From Melioribacteraceae bacterium (GTDB taxonomy: Bacteria; Bacteroidota; Ignavibacteria; Ignavibacteriales; Melioribacteraceae): a stretch of DNA of 64,000 nucleotides. Positions 41,775 to 50,565 of this stretch are shown one piece after another; position 1 is the first letter of the stretch, and each line of letters begins with the position of its first letter. The translations under genes and the position numbers were made by a program. The DNA lies in assembly GCA_026417375.1 (NCBI GenBank), contig JAOADJ010000032.1, forward strand, positions 1 to 64,000. Reading direction: 5' to 3'. Below the pieces are notes generated by a model. The model was not told where the DNA came from and searched no databases. It saw only the letters and a list, made by a program, of their open reading frames with translations.

Positions 41775-43489
41775 ATCATCCTCTTTGGATTTAATCTTTT
41801 AACCATCATATCAGAAATTGATGCACCACTTGGAATCATTGGAAAGACCATATCTTCTTTTACAACTTTAAATTCTATTAGGGTTGGTCTATCATTTATT
41901 TTCATCACTTTATCAAGTAATGAATCAACTTCATTTGGATTATCTGTTGAATATGATTCGATACCAAAAGCTTGACCAACTTTAACAAAATCGGGATTGC
42001 TACTACCTAAATCTGTAAAACTATATTTTTCTTTATGAAATAATTCCTGCCATTGACGAACCATACCTAGAAAAGAATTATTAAGAATAAAAATTTTAAT
42101 TGGAAGTTTATTATAAACTGCAGTTGTCAATTCCTGAATATTCATTTGAAAACCACCATCACCACTAATTGAAATTACTGGTCTGTCTTTAACAGCAAAG
42201 GCAGCTCCAATTGAAGCTGGTAATGAAAAACCCATTGTTCCTAAACCACCACTTGTAATATTAGAACGTGGGTGATTATATCTGTAGTGTTGAGCTGTCC
42301 ACATTTGATGTTGTCCAACATCTGTTACAACAACTGCATCACCATTTGTTTTTTCAAAAATTTTTTCAATTACAAATTCACTTCTCAGGCGACCATCATT
42401 TTTTTCATATTCGAGCGGACATTCATTTTTCCATTCCTCAATTTGCTTCAACCATTCAAATGTATCCGGCGGGTTATTCATTTCAGCGGCGAGTTCAGCT
42501 AAAACATGTTTTACATCTCCTACAATTGGAAGATCAACTACAACATTTTTATCAATAGCTGTTGGGTCAATATCAACATGAATTTTATAGGCTTTAGTAC
42601 AAAATGTTTCTACTTTACCAGTAACTCTATCATCAAATCTGGCACCCAAAGAAACTAATACATCACAATTATCAACTGCTCTGTTTGCCCAATATGTTCC
42701 ATGCATACCTAACATACCAAGTGACAATGGATCGGTTCCGGGAAAAGCACCTAAACCTTGCAAAGTCATTGTAACCGGTAAATTATTTTCACGTGCAAAT
42801 ATTTTTAATTCTTCTGAACTTCCGGACATTATTACACCACCACCAACATATAACAATGGACGTTTTGCTTTAGATATAACTTCGGCAGCTTTTTTAATTT
42901 GATTACTATTACCTTTATAAGTGGGTTTATATCCTCTTATTTCAACTTCGTCCGGATATTTAAAAATACATTTGGAATTTATAACATCTTTTGGTAAATC
43001 AACTACAACCGGACCAGGTCTTCCTGTTGATGCAATATAAAACGCTTTTTTAATAATAGGGGCTAACTCTTTAACATCACGAACTAAAAAATTATGTTTT
43101 GTTATTGGTCTTGTAATTCCAATAATATCAGCTTCTTGAAAAGCATCATTACCAATTAGATGAGATGAAACTTGACCCGTAAAAACAACTATTGGAACTG
43201 AGTCCATATAAGCATCAGCAATTCCGGTAACAGTATTTGTTGCGCCTGGTCCAGAAGTAACTAATACAACTCCAACTTTACCACTAGCTTTTGCATAACC
43301 TTCAGCAGCATGAACAGCCCCTTGTTCATGCCGAACAAGTATATGTTTAAGAAAATCAACATCATAGAGGTGTTCATAAATCTTTAAGACTGCACCACCT
43401 GGATAACCAAAAATATATTCAACATTTTCTCTTTTAAGGCATTCAAAAAATATTTCCGCCCCACTCATATAATTTGGATCGTTTTTCAT
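41771..43489 (-). CDS. ilvB: Acetolactate synthase catalytic subunit
   Basis: 572 residues, TPP-dependent. The catalytic glutamate lies in HEQGAVHAAEGYAKASGKVG near residue 54; the TPP/Mg motif is SISGDGGFQMNIQELTTAVY near 445. FAD-binding central domain between. Makes acetolactate (valine/leucine) or acetohydroxybutyrate (isoleucine). AGGAG lies five bases before the ATG. Confidence 0.97.
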   Translation of the reverse strand: MKNDPNYMSGAEIFFECLKRENVEYIFGYPGGAVLKIYEHLYDVDFLKHILVRHEQGAVHAAEGYAKASGKVGVVLVTSGPGATNTVTGIADAYMDSVPIVVFTGQVSSHLIGNDAFQEADIIGITRPITKHNFLVRDVKELAPIIKKAFYIASTGRPGPVVVDLPKDVINSKCIFKYPDEVEIRGYKPTYKGNSNQIKKAAEVISKAKRPLLYVGGGVIMSGSSEELKIFARENNLPVTMTLQGLGAFPGTDPLSLGMLGMHGTYWANRAVDNCDVLVSLGARFDDRVTGKVETFCTKAYKIHVDIDPTAIDKNVVVDLPIVGDVKHVLAELAAEMNNPPDTFEWLKQIEEWKNECPLEYEKNDGRLRSEFVIEKIFEKTNGDAVVVTDVGQHQMWTAQHYRYNHPRSNITSGGLGTMGFSLPASIGAAFAVKDRPVISISGDGGFQMNIQELTTAVYNKLPIKIFILNNSFLGMVRQWQELFHKEKYSFTDLGSSNPDFVKVGQAFGIESYSTDNPNEVDSLLDKVMKINDRPTLIEFKVVKEDMVFPMIPSGASISDMMVKRLNPKRMI

Positions 43490-43497
43490 AATAACTC

Positions 43498-45177
43498 CTA
43501 GAAATTAATTTTTAAAATTGCACCACGATTGGCAGATGTAACCATTTTGCTATAACGAGCAAGATAGCCTTTTGTAATTTTTGGTTTGAAATCTGGTAAA
43601 GAGAATAATCGTTTTTGAATTTCTTCATCAGAAAGAAGAACATTTATTTTTCTGTTTGGAATATCAATTTCAATAATGTCACCATTTTTAATTGCAGCAA
43701 TTGGACCACGTTCAGCAGCTTCAGGAGAAATGTGTCCTATACAAGCTCCACGAGTTCCACCAGAAAATCTTCCATCAGTTATTAATGCTACTTTGTCACC
43801 AAGCCCTTGTCCCATTATTGCAGAAGTTGGAGTTAACATTTCCGGCATACCAGGTCCACCTTTTGGTCCTTCATATCTTATTACAACAACATCACCGGAT
43901 TTTACATCCCCCTTCAAAATTTTTTCAACTGCTTCCTCTTGTGATTCATAAATTTTTGCCGGTCCTCTAAATGTCAATAATTTTTCATCAACTGCACCAG
44001 TTTTTACAATAGAACCATCGGGAGCTAAATTTCCAAATAAAACTGCAAGACCACCTTTTTTTGAATATGGATTTTCAACAGGACGAATTATTTCATAATC
44101 TTTTATACTGGCATTTTCAATATTTTCACCTAAAGTTTTTCCGGTAACAGTTAAAGAAGATTTATTTATTAAATCTAATTTTGTTAGTTCATTTAGAATT
44201 GCAGAAATTCCACCAGCGCGATCAACATCTTCAATATGAGCATTTTTTGAAGCAGGACTTACTTTACAAATGTATGGTGTTCTTTCTGAAAGTTCATTTA
44301 ATAAATTTAAATCTAATTTAATACCTGCTTCTTCAGCAATGGCAAGTGTGTGAAGAATTGTATTTGTACTTCCTCCCATTGCTAAATCAAGAACAAAAGC
44401 ATTTTTAAATGAATTAAGATCAAGTATTTTACTTGGGCGAATATCTTTTTCTATAAGATGTAAAATTTGTTTTGCTGCGTTCTGAGCTAAAATTTTTCTT
44501 TGAGGATCTATCGCTAAAATTGTTCCATTACCAGGTAATGCCATTCCAAGCGCTTCAGATAAACAATTCATTGAATTAGCAGTAAACATTCCCGAACAAG
44601 AACCGCATGAAGGACAACTATGATTTTCAAGTAGTTTTAATTTTTCATCATCAATTTCACCCGTACTATATTTTCCAACACCTTCAAATACAGAAATTAA
44701 ATCAACTTTTTCACCCGTTGGAAGTTTTCCGGCTTTCATAGGACCGCCTGAGATGAAAATAGTTGGTATATCTACTCTGGCAGCAGCCATTAACATTCCT
44801 GGTACAATTTTATCGCAGTTCGGAATACATATTAATCCATCAAATCGATGAGCTTCAACAACGGTTTCTACACTATCAGCAATTAACTCACGGCTTGCTA
44901 ATGAATATCTCATTCCTAAATGTCCCATAGCAATACCATCATCAACACCAATAGTATTAAATTCAAATGGAACACCTCCAGCTTCTCTAACAGCTTCTTT
45001 GATTATCTTTCCAAATTCTTGTAGATGAACATGCCCGGGAATTATATCAATGTATGAATTTGCAATTCCAATGAAAGGTTTATTAAAATCATCATCAGAT
45101 TTTATAACTCCTGTTGCTTTTAATAAACTTCTATGAGGTGCTTTGTCAAATCCTTTTTTAATTAAGTCTGATCTCAT
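43498..45177 (-). CDS. ilvD: Dihydroxy-acid dehydratase
   Basis: 559 residues. Cysteines of the Fe-S cluster lie in [20 protein letters not shown] and [39 protein letters not shown] near the C-terminus is conserved. Third common step of branched-chain synthesis. First gene of the operon, preceded by a leader of about 270 bases with its own promoter. An AGAGGAAAT site precedes the ATG. Confidence 0.97.
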   Translation of the reverse strand: MRSDLIKKGFDKAPHRSLLKATGVIKSDDDFNKPFIGIANSYIDIIPGHVHLQEFGKIIKEAVREAGGVPFEFNTIGVDDGIAMGHLGMRYSLASRELIADSVETVVEAHRFDGLICIPNCDKIVPGMLMAAARVDIPTIFISGGPMKAGKLPTGEKVDLISVFEGVGKYSTGEIDDEKLKLLENHSCPSCGSCSGMFTANSMNCLSEALGMALPGNGTILAIDPQRKILAQNAAKQILHLIEKDIRPSKILDLNSFKNAFVLDLAMGGSTNTILHTLAIAEEAGIKLDLNLLNELSERTPYICKVSPASKNAHIEDVDRAGGISAILNELTKLDLINKSSLTVTGKTLGENIENASIKDYEIIRPVENPYSKKGGLAVLFGNLAPDGSIVKTGAVDEKLLTFRGPAKIYESQEEAVEKILKGDVKSGDVVVIRYEGPKGGPGMPEMLTPTSAIMGQGLGDKVALITDGRFSGGTRGACIGHISPEAAERGPIAAIKNGDIIEIDIPNRKINVLLSDEEIQKRLFSLPDFKPKITKGYLARYSKMVTSANRGAILKINF

Positions 45178-45449
45178 ATTTCCTCTGAATTAATCTTCAG
45201 ATATAACTTTAGGGCTTCGGTCAACCCCTTGATCCGACTTTAATTTTTAATGTGTGATTTTGGGATTGACCAAATATTCTAGTTTAGAATAATAATTCCT
45301 AGAATAATTAGAATATTGATAATCCCTAGAAGAGTGATTTCTGAAGATAGGTTAATTGATTTAGACGCAACTTTAGCATCATGTTTTATATGAGCTAAAT
45401 TTCTTGTGGTTATATTTTGCGTCCAGTTTTCCAATTGTTTATTAATTTT
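45178..45449 (-). promoter_or_regulatory. Structured leader of the ilv-leu-cim operon (candidate attenuator)
   Basis: The 361-base gap before ilvD holds this leader and its promoter. In transcription order: a nested hairpin GACGCAA/TTGCGTC (45423-45364) enclosing TTTAGC/GCTAAA; an Ile/Leu-rich reading frame; stem AATATTCTA/TAGAATATT (45317-45273); then strand B GGTCAATCCC (45271-45262), which pairs over 10 bp with strand C GGGGTTGACC (45228-45219). C can instead fold locally: TCGG-A-TCAA, loop GGGG, TTGA-CCGA (45237-45217). B can instead pair with GGGATT (45326-45321) inside the reading frame. No U-tract follows, so control of translation or Rho-dependent termination is more likely than intrinsic attenuation. 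All pairings were found by eye. Confidence 0.5.
45279..45434 (-). CDS. Candidate Ile/Leu-rich leader peptide (TTG start)
   Basis: An open frame within the leader, 51 codons if it starts at TTG 45434. Its last 17 codons read LGIINILIILGIIILN-like: eight Ile and five Leu before the TAG. The TAG lies within the right arm of the 45273-45317 stem, eight bases before strand B. The N-terminal half is polar (ENWTQNITTRNLAHIKHDAK) and the end is hydrophobic enough to span a membrane. No ATG and no Shine-Dalgarno site are present in this frame, which is the main argument against it. Alternatives are a membrane micropeptide, or AT-rich coincidence. Confidence 0.3.
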   Translation of the reverse strand: MENWTQNITTRNLAHIKHDAKVASKSINLSSEITLLGIINILIILGIIILN

Positions 45450-45454
45450 TGACT

Positions 45455-45485
45455 CGAATATAATGTCTGATTTTCAATATGTCAA
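45455..45485 (-). promoter_or_regulatory. Promoter of the ilv-leu-cim operon
   Basis: TTGACA (45485-45480), a 17-bp spacer, and TATATT followed by CG (45462-45455). The core hexamers are near consensus. Transcription would start near 45449, giving a leader of about 270 bases before ilvD. Confidence 0.75.
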
Positions 45486-45489
45486 TAGA

Positions 45490-45516
45490 TGAAAAATATT
45501 TTTTTATAATTTTTCA
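45490..45516 (-). terminator. A/T-rich hairpin after comM
   Basis: TGAAAAAT and ATTTTTCA are exact complements 11 bases apart, 23 bases past the comM stop and just before the ilv promoter. It contains only two G-C pairs and has no long T-run, so it is at best a weak terminator. Confidence 0.3.
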
Positions 45517-45538
45517 TTTTTATGCATAATTATACATT

Positions 45539-47077
45539 TTAATGCCCCCAAATATCACGATCTAAACTACGATATTGAATTGCTTCAGAAACATGATGTG
45601 ATTGAATTTTTTCACTTCTATCTAAATCTGCTATTGTTCTTGATACTTTTAAAATCCTATCATATGCACGTGCAGAAAGGCCAAGTCTATTCATCGCCAT
45701 TTTTAATAAATCTTCACTCGGTTTATCCAGCTGACAAAATATTTTAATTTCTTTTGTTGTCATATCAGCATTTTTATAAACATGTTTAATTTCTTTAAAT
45801 CTTTCATGTTGAATTTTACGTGCTTCTATTACTCTTTTTCTAATATCAATTGATCTTTCACCTGTTTGTTTTGATGCTAGTTGATTAAATTTAACTGCTG
45901 GCACTTCTATATGAATATCAATTCTATCAAGTAAAGGACCACTAATTTTCGCCATATATTTTTGTATCATTGAAGTGTTGCAGGTACATTCATGATTAGG
46001 GTCGGTAAAAAAACCACAAGGGCAAGGATTCATAGCAGCAGCTAACATAAAATTAGCCGGGAACTCAATTGACATTTTTGATCGACTTACTGTTACTTTA
46101 CAATCTTCAAGGGGTTGGCGCATTACCTCAAGAACATTTTTTTTAAATTCAGGTAATTCATCAAGAAAAAGGACTCCATGATGAGCAAATGAAACTTCTC
46201 CTGGTCTAGGAAAAGATCCTCCTCCAATTAATGCAGCATCGCTCACAGTATGATGCGGATTACGAAATGGTCTTTCTGTAATAATAGCTTTATCTTTTGG
46301 AAGAATACCAGCAACAGAATGAATTTTTGTAGTTTCAAGTGCTTCTTCAAAAGTAAGAGGAGGTAAAATAGATGGTAATCTTTTTGCTAGCATTGTTTTT
46401 CCACTTCCCGGAGGACCAATCATAATTATATTATGCCCACCAGCAGCTGCTATCTCTAAAGCTCTTTTTACATTTTCCTGTCCTTTAACATCAGAAAAAT
46501 CCAAATGATAAATATTTACTTCTGAAAACAATTTATCTTTATCAGAAACAACTGGTTGAAAAAAATTTTCACCTTTTAAAAATTCAATTACTTCGTTTAA
46601 AGTATTTAATCCATAAACATTAATTCCCTCAACAATAGATGCTTCGTAAACAGAATCCGAAGGTAAAATTATATTTTCAATTTTTTGTTTTTTTGCTTCA
46701 ACAGTAATTGGTAAAGCACCTTTAATTTTTCTTAATGTTCCATCAAGTGAAAGTTCTCCGAGAAATAAAGTTTTTTCAATCAATTCAGAACTAAAAATTT
46801 CAGTAGCTAAAAGAATTCCAATAGCAATTGGTAAATCAAATGAACTGCCTTCTTTTTTAATATCAGCAGGAGCTAAATTGACTGTAAGTTTTCTATGAGG
46901 TAAAGAGATACCAGAATTTTTAATTGCCGCCGTAACTCTTTCTTTACTTTCTTTAACAGCATTATCCGGAAGACCAACAATAGAAATTGAAGGGATATTA
47001 TTTTCACTGTGAGTTTCAACTTCAACAAGATAAGCATCGATACCTAAAGTTGCACCTGAAATAACTTTAGAGAACAT
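45539..47077 (-). CDS. comM: YifB/ComM family AAA+ ATPase (Mg-chelatase-like)
   Basis: 512 residues. An N-terminal Lon-protease-like domain (about 1-170) precedes the AAA+ module: Walker A GPPGSGKTMLAKRLPSILPP near residue 220, Walker B LFLDELPEF near 300, and MNPCPCGFFTDPNHECTC with the family's cysteines. A C-terminal Mg_chelatase_C region ends SLDRDIWGH. In naturally transformable bacteria ComM is a helicase that drives branch migration in recombination. A comF-like gene is at 58063. Confidence 0.92.
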   Translation of the reverse strand: MFSKVISGATLGIDAYLVEVETHSENNIPSISIVGLPDNAVKESKERVTAAIKNSGISLPHRKLTVNLAPADIKKEGSSFDLPIAIGILLATEIFSSELIEKTLFLGELSLDGTLRKIKGALPITVEAKKQKIENIILPSDSVYEASIVEGINVYGLNTLNEVIEFLKGENFFQPVVSDKDKLFSEVNIYHLDFSDVKGQENVKRALEIAAAGGHNIIMIGPPGSGKTMLAKRLPSILPPLTFEEALETTKIHSVAGILPKDKAIITERPFRNPHHTVSDAALIGGGSFPRPGEVSFAHHGVLFLDELPEFKKNVLEVMRQPLEDCKVTVSRSKMSIEFPANFMLAAAMNPCPCGFFTDPNHECTCNTSMIQKYMAKISGPLLDRIDIHIEVPAVKFNQLASKQTGERSIDIRKRVIEARKIQHERFKEIKHVYKNADMTTKEIKIFCQLDKPSEDLLKMAMNRLGLSARAYDRILKVSRTIADLDRSEKIQSHHVSEAIQYRSLDRDIWGH

Positions 47078-47124
47078 TAAAAACTCCCCAAGTTTTTTTG
47101 CAAGCTAATAAAAGAAAAATTTAA

Positions 47125-47152
47125 AACAAAAAACCCCGCAAAAAGCGGGGTT
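47125..47152 (-). terminator. Intrinsic terminator after rpmA
   Basis: AACCCCGC, loop TTTTT, GCGGGGTT, then more T residues on the minus strand. A compact G-C-rich 8-bp stem, 20 bases past the rpmA stop, that separates rplU-rpmA from comM. Confidence 0.88.
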
Positions 47153-47172
47153 AAAATTTTTGATGCGTAAAA

Positions 47173-47433
47173 TTATGCACGTGATTCTAAAACACTAACA
47201 TATTTACGATCATTTTTTTTGCGTTCAAATTTTACATAACCATCTATAGTTGAAAATAAAGAGTGATCGCCTGCTAATTTTACATTTTTACCAGGGTGAA
47301 AATTTGTTCCTTTTTGTCTTACTAATATTGAACCAGCAGAAACAAATTCGCCGCCAAAAGCTTTTACTCCTAAATATTGTGGATTGCTATCGCGACCGTT
47401 ACGAGATGAACCTTGACCTTTTTTATGTGCCAT
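47173..47433 (-). CDS. rpmA: 50S ribosomal protein L27
   Basis: 86 residues. [20 protein letters not shown] is the canonical N-terminus, which reaches the peptidyl transferase centre; there is no cleavable Firmicutes-type leader. Ends at the terminator. Confidence 0.98.
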   Translation of the reverse strand: MAHKKGQGSSRNGRDSNPQYLGVKAFGGEFVSAGSILVRQKGTNFHPGKNVKLAGDHSLFSTIDGYVKFERKKNDRKYVSVLESRA

Positions 47434-47450
47434 AAAATTACCTCCAGTTA

Positions 47451-47759
47451 CTATGCAATTTTAGTAACTTCAATTCTTGTTAATTGTTGTCTATGTCCTC
47501 TTTTTCTTTTATAAGAGATACGAATTTTTTTCTTGAAAACAATTACTTTTTCATCTTTAGTATGTTCAAGAACTTTAGCATAAACTTTAACGTCGTTCAA
47601 AGTTGGAACACCAATTTTAGTATCGTTTTCATCTCCAAATAAAAGAACTTTATCAAAAACTATTTCAGTATTTGGTTCAGCTTTTAAATGGGGTACATAG
47701 TATTTTCTTTTTTCAGTAACTTTAAATTGTTGTCCAGCTATATCAACAACTGCAAACAT
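47451..47759 (-). CDS. rplU: 50S ribosomal protein L21
   Basis: 102 residues. Starts [20 protein letters not shown]; the C-terminal [19 protein letters not shown] is the uS/bL21 signature. First gene of a two-gene operon with its own promoter. Confidence 0.97.
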   Translation of the reverse strand: MFAVVDIAGQQFKVTEKRKYYVPHLKAEPNTEIVFDKVLLFGDENDTKIGVPTLNDVKVYAKVLEHTKDEKVIVFKKKIRISYKRKRGHRQQLTRIEVTKIA

Positions 47760-47790
47760 TCTTCCTCCAAAACTTCAAAATTTTGAGGCG

Positions 47791-47821
47791 TAAATATATG
47801 GAATAGCTTATATGGTGTCAA
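47791..47821 (-). promoter_or_regulatory. Promoter of rplU-rpmA
   Basis: TTGACA (47821-47816), 17-bp spacer, TATATTTA (47798-47791). The start would be about 25 bases before the rplU ATG, whose ribosome site is GGAGGAAG. Confidence 0.75.
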
Positions 47822-47851
47822 TAAATATTTAAAATAAATAGTAGATTTAAT

Positions 47852-48883
47852 TTATTTCTTAAGTCTGAAATAAAATTTAGACCCAATATTGACTTTACTT
47901 TCAACAAAAATCCTGGATTCGTGTGCTTCTAATATATGTTTTACAATTGCAAGTCCTAAACCAGTGCCACCTAATTCTCTCGATCTATCTTTATCAACTC
48001 GATAAAATCTTTCAAATATTCTTGGCAGGTCTTCCTCAGAAATTCCAATTCCTGTATCTTGAACATAAATTATAACTGAATTCCCTTCTTCAATTACTCC
48101 AATTTCGATATTTCCCTTTTCTGTATATTTAATTGCATTTGTAATCAAATTATTCATCACTTGCTTTAATCTATTTTTATCACCAAATACTTCAAGTTTT
48201 TCATTGACTGAATGTAAAAATAATTTTAATCCTTTTGATTCAGCTTGTAATTTGAATTCACTGATTAAGTTTTTTAGATATTCATGAATATTAAAATATC
48301 TAAAACTCATCCTCATTTGACCCGATTCAATCATTGAAATATCTATTAAATCATTTAATAAGGTATTAAGATTATTCGTGTGATGTATTGCTTTTTTTAA
48401 GAATGTTTTGTTTACATTTTTATCTTCTAATGCACCATCTAATAATGTTTCTAAATATCCCTGAATAGTAAAAATCGGAGTTCTGAGTTCATGTGAAACA
48501 TTTCCCAAAAATTCTGTTCTAACTTGTTCTAACTTTTTCATATTAATGATAATATTTTTCCAACTGTTATACATTGTTACAATTTCTTCTTCTAAATTTT
48601 TCAGTGATTCACTTAAAATTATATCATCGCTCTTTTCAATTTCATTGTTACGGATTTTTTTTATTAATGTTTTTATCTCTTCTAATTCCTTTTTTCTTTT
48701 CTGAATTAATAAAAACAAAAATGATATCAAGATGATAATTAGAAATATCAAAAATATTATTGTGAATTTTTCAAAGCTTTCAGGTGGTAATATTTGATTG
48801 AGAATGAAAAATAATAACATTAAAGAAATCAAAACTATAATTAAATATTTCGGTGAAATAATTTTATTTAATTTTTTAATCAA
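47852..48883 (-). CDS. PhoR-like sensor histidine kinase
   Basis: 343 residues. Two N-terminal membrane segments (about 13-31 and 40-61) with almost no periplasmic loop between them, so no large external sensor domain. HisKA has the phospho-acceptor histidine in FLGNVSHELRTPIFTIQGYL. The ATPase domain has an N box MNNLITNAIKYT, G1 VQDTGIGISEEDLPRIFERF and G2 GGTGLGLAIVKHIL. No PAS domain is visible, unlike most PhoR. The start overlaps the upstream regulator by eight bases. Signal unknown. Confidence 0.85.
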   Translation of the reverse strand: MIKKLNKIISPKYLIIVLISLMLLFFILNQILPPESFEKFTIIFLIFLIIILISFLFLLIQKRKKELEEIKTLIKKIRNNEIEKSDDIILSESLKNLEEEIVTMYNSWKNIIINMKKLEQVRTEFLGNVSHELRTPIFTIQGYLETLLDGALEDKNVNKTFLKKAIHHTNNLNTLLNDLIDISMIESGQMRMSFRYFNIHEYLKNLISEFKLQAESKGLKLFLHSVNEKLEVFGDKNRLKQVMNNLITNAIKYTEKGNIEIGVIEEGNSVIIYVQDTGIGISEEDLPRIFERFYRVDKDRSRELGGTGLGLAIVKHILEAHESRIFVESKVNIGSKFYFRLKK

Positions 48884-49559
48884 TTTTATCTCTTAATTTA
48901 TATCCAACACCTTTAATGGTTTCCAATAGATAATCATACTTCCCTAATTTTTCTCTTATCTTTCTTATGTGAACATCAATTGTTCTTTCAACAACATAAA
49001 TATCATTTCCCCATATTTCATTTAAAATAATTTTTCTTGAAAGTATTTTCCCTTTATGAGCAATTAATAATTTCAATAATTCATATTCTTTTTTTGGGAA
49101 AAAAATTTCTTTATCGTTAATAAATATTTGATGTTTTTCATTATCTATTTTAATAGGACCAAATTCATAAATTAATTCAGCTGGATTGGTATTTATTTTT
49201 CTAAGTTTAGCTTTTATACGAGCTATTAATTTTTGAGGAGATATTGGTTTAGTAATGAAATCATCGCCGCCAACATTTAGGGCAAGTATTTCATCAGATT
49301 CACTTTTTTTTGCAGTTAAAAAAATAATTGGTGTGGTTTTGAAGTAATCAATTTTTCTAATTTCTTTACATGTTTCATAACCATCAAGTTTTGGCATCAT
49401 AACATCAAGAATTATTAAGTCGGGTTTTTCACTAAGCTTATTTAACGCTTCAATTCCATTGGAGGCGGTTACAACTTTAAAATTTTCTTTACTTAAATTG
49501 TAACTCAGAAACTCTAGGATATCATTTTCATCATCAACTAAAAGAATTTTATAACTCAT
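48876..49559 (-). CDS. OmpR/PhoB-family response regulator
   Basis: 227 residues. REC domain: acidic DDENDILEF near residue 9, phospho-acceptor Asp in LIILDVMMPKLDGYE, and Lys in GGDDFITKPISPQKL. C-terminal winged helix with ERTIDVHIRKIREKLGKYDY and GVGYKLRD. Partner of the adjacent kinase. Its ATG overlaps the oxidoreductase stop, giving translational coupling to a metabolic gene. Confidence 0.9.
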   Translation of the reverse strand: MSYKILLVDDENDILEFLSYNLSKENFKVVTASNGIEALNKLSEKPDLIILDVMMPKLDGYETCKEIRKIDYFKTTPIIFLTAKKSESDEILALNVGGDDFITKPISPQKLIARIKAKLRKINTNPAELIYEFGPIKIDNEKHQIFINDKEIFFPKKEYELLKLLIAHKGKILSRKIILNEIWGNDIYVVERTIDVHIRKIREKLGKYDYLLETIKGVGYKLRDKID

Positions 49560-50557
49560 TTAATTTCAATTTCTTTTTGTAATTCTGCTGATTTATAAAT
49601 AGCCTGAACAAGTTCCATAAGAAAAACAGAATCGTCGCAAGTAGAAACCATAGGAGTATTTTCTCTAATAGCTGCAATAAAATGTTTTAATTCATTTTCA
49701 AAAGATTTTTTATAAAGATCTTTTGTATTTGCAATTGGAAGTGAATAATCAACATGACCACTTTCAAGTCTTTTATAAGCTCTCAGTGGATTTAGATGTG
49801 CAGTTCCTTTTGACCCAAATGCCGCAAGATGAAATTTATCCCATTCTGCATGTAATCCCCAGCTTACTTCAAATGAAATCACTTTTCCATTTGTAAATCT
49901 TATTAATCCAATCGAAGAATCTTCAACATTTTTGGTTGTATGATAAAAATTTTGAACTGAAACACTTTTCAATTCTGAATTGCTAGCGATCCATAAAGCC
50001 AAATCTAATATTGAAATTCCGAGATCTAAAATTACACCTCCACCGGAAATTTCTTTTTTCATAAACCATTTTTGTTCGCTGCTTTGTTTACGAAGCCAGC
50101 CGCATCTAACATAAAATATTTCTCCTAGTTCACCACTGTTAATTAAACTTCTCATTAACATTGTATCCGGTCTATAACGTAAATTCATTCCAACCATTAC
50201 TTGCTTTTTATATTTTTTAACAGCAGCTTGTATTGATTTTGCTTCTTCTAAATTTCTTGAAATCGGTTTTTCAATTAATACATCTACTTTTGATTTAAGA
50301 CAATCAATTGCAATTTCAGAATGAGTATCGGTTGGTGTTGCAATTATAACTCCTTCAATTTCTTCTTTGTCTAACATATCACGATAATCATGATAAGTGC
50401 TTTTAATATTATATTTTTCAGCAACACCTTTAAGTCTGTTCTTGTTAATATCACTAACTGCAACAATATTAACATTATTCATTTTTGATAAAATAGGTAG
50501 ATGAACCAATTGTGAAATTCCACCAAGACCAATTAAAGCTATGTTAGTTTTTCCCAT
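49556..50557 (-). CDS. Gfo/Idh/MocA-family oxidoreductase
   Basis: 333 residues. Rossmann motif LIGLGGISQLVHLPIL near residue 8, then VIIATPTDTHSEIAIDCL and the catalytic-lysine segment VLIEKPISRNLEEAKS near 93. The C-terminal alpha/beta domain has KKEISGGGVILDLGISILDL. The family reduces or oxidises sugars, inositols and related substrates with NAD(P); the substrate cannot be read. Eight bases after dxs. Confidence 0.82.
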   Translation of the reverse strand: MGKTNIALIGLGGISQLVHLPILSKMNNVNIVAVSDINKNRLKGVAEKYNIKSTYHDYRDMLDKEEIEGVIIATPTDTHSEIAIDCLKSKVDVLIEKPISRNLEEAKSIQAAVKKYKKQVMVGMNLRYRPDTMLMRSLINSGELGEIFYVRCGWLRKQSSEQKWFMKKEISGGGVILDLGISILDLALWIASNSELKSVSVQNFYHTTKNVEDSSIGLIRFTNGKVISFEVSWGLHAEWDKFHLAAFGSKGTAHLNPLRAYKRLESGHVDYSLPIANTKDLYKKSFENELKHFIAAIRENTPMVSTCDDSVFLMELVQAIYKSAELQKEIEIK

Positions 50558-50565
50558 AAAATCAT

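Noticed and set aside
42268..42558. Plus-strand open frames opposite ilvB
   Set aside because: Hydrophobic/His-Leu-rich shadow frames of a conserved gene, with no ribosome site or family signature.
45217..45271. Intrinsic terminator in the ilv leader
   Set aside because: The stems are strong enough but are followed by GAAGCCC or AGCCCTAAAG, not by a T-run.
45178..45449. T-box riboswitch upstream of ilvD
   Set aside because: No T-box sequence or specifier stem-loop arrangement is visible, and no terminator with a U-tract follows.
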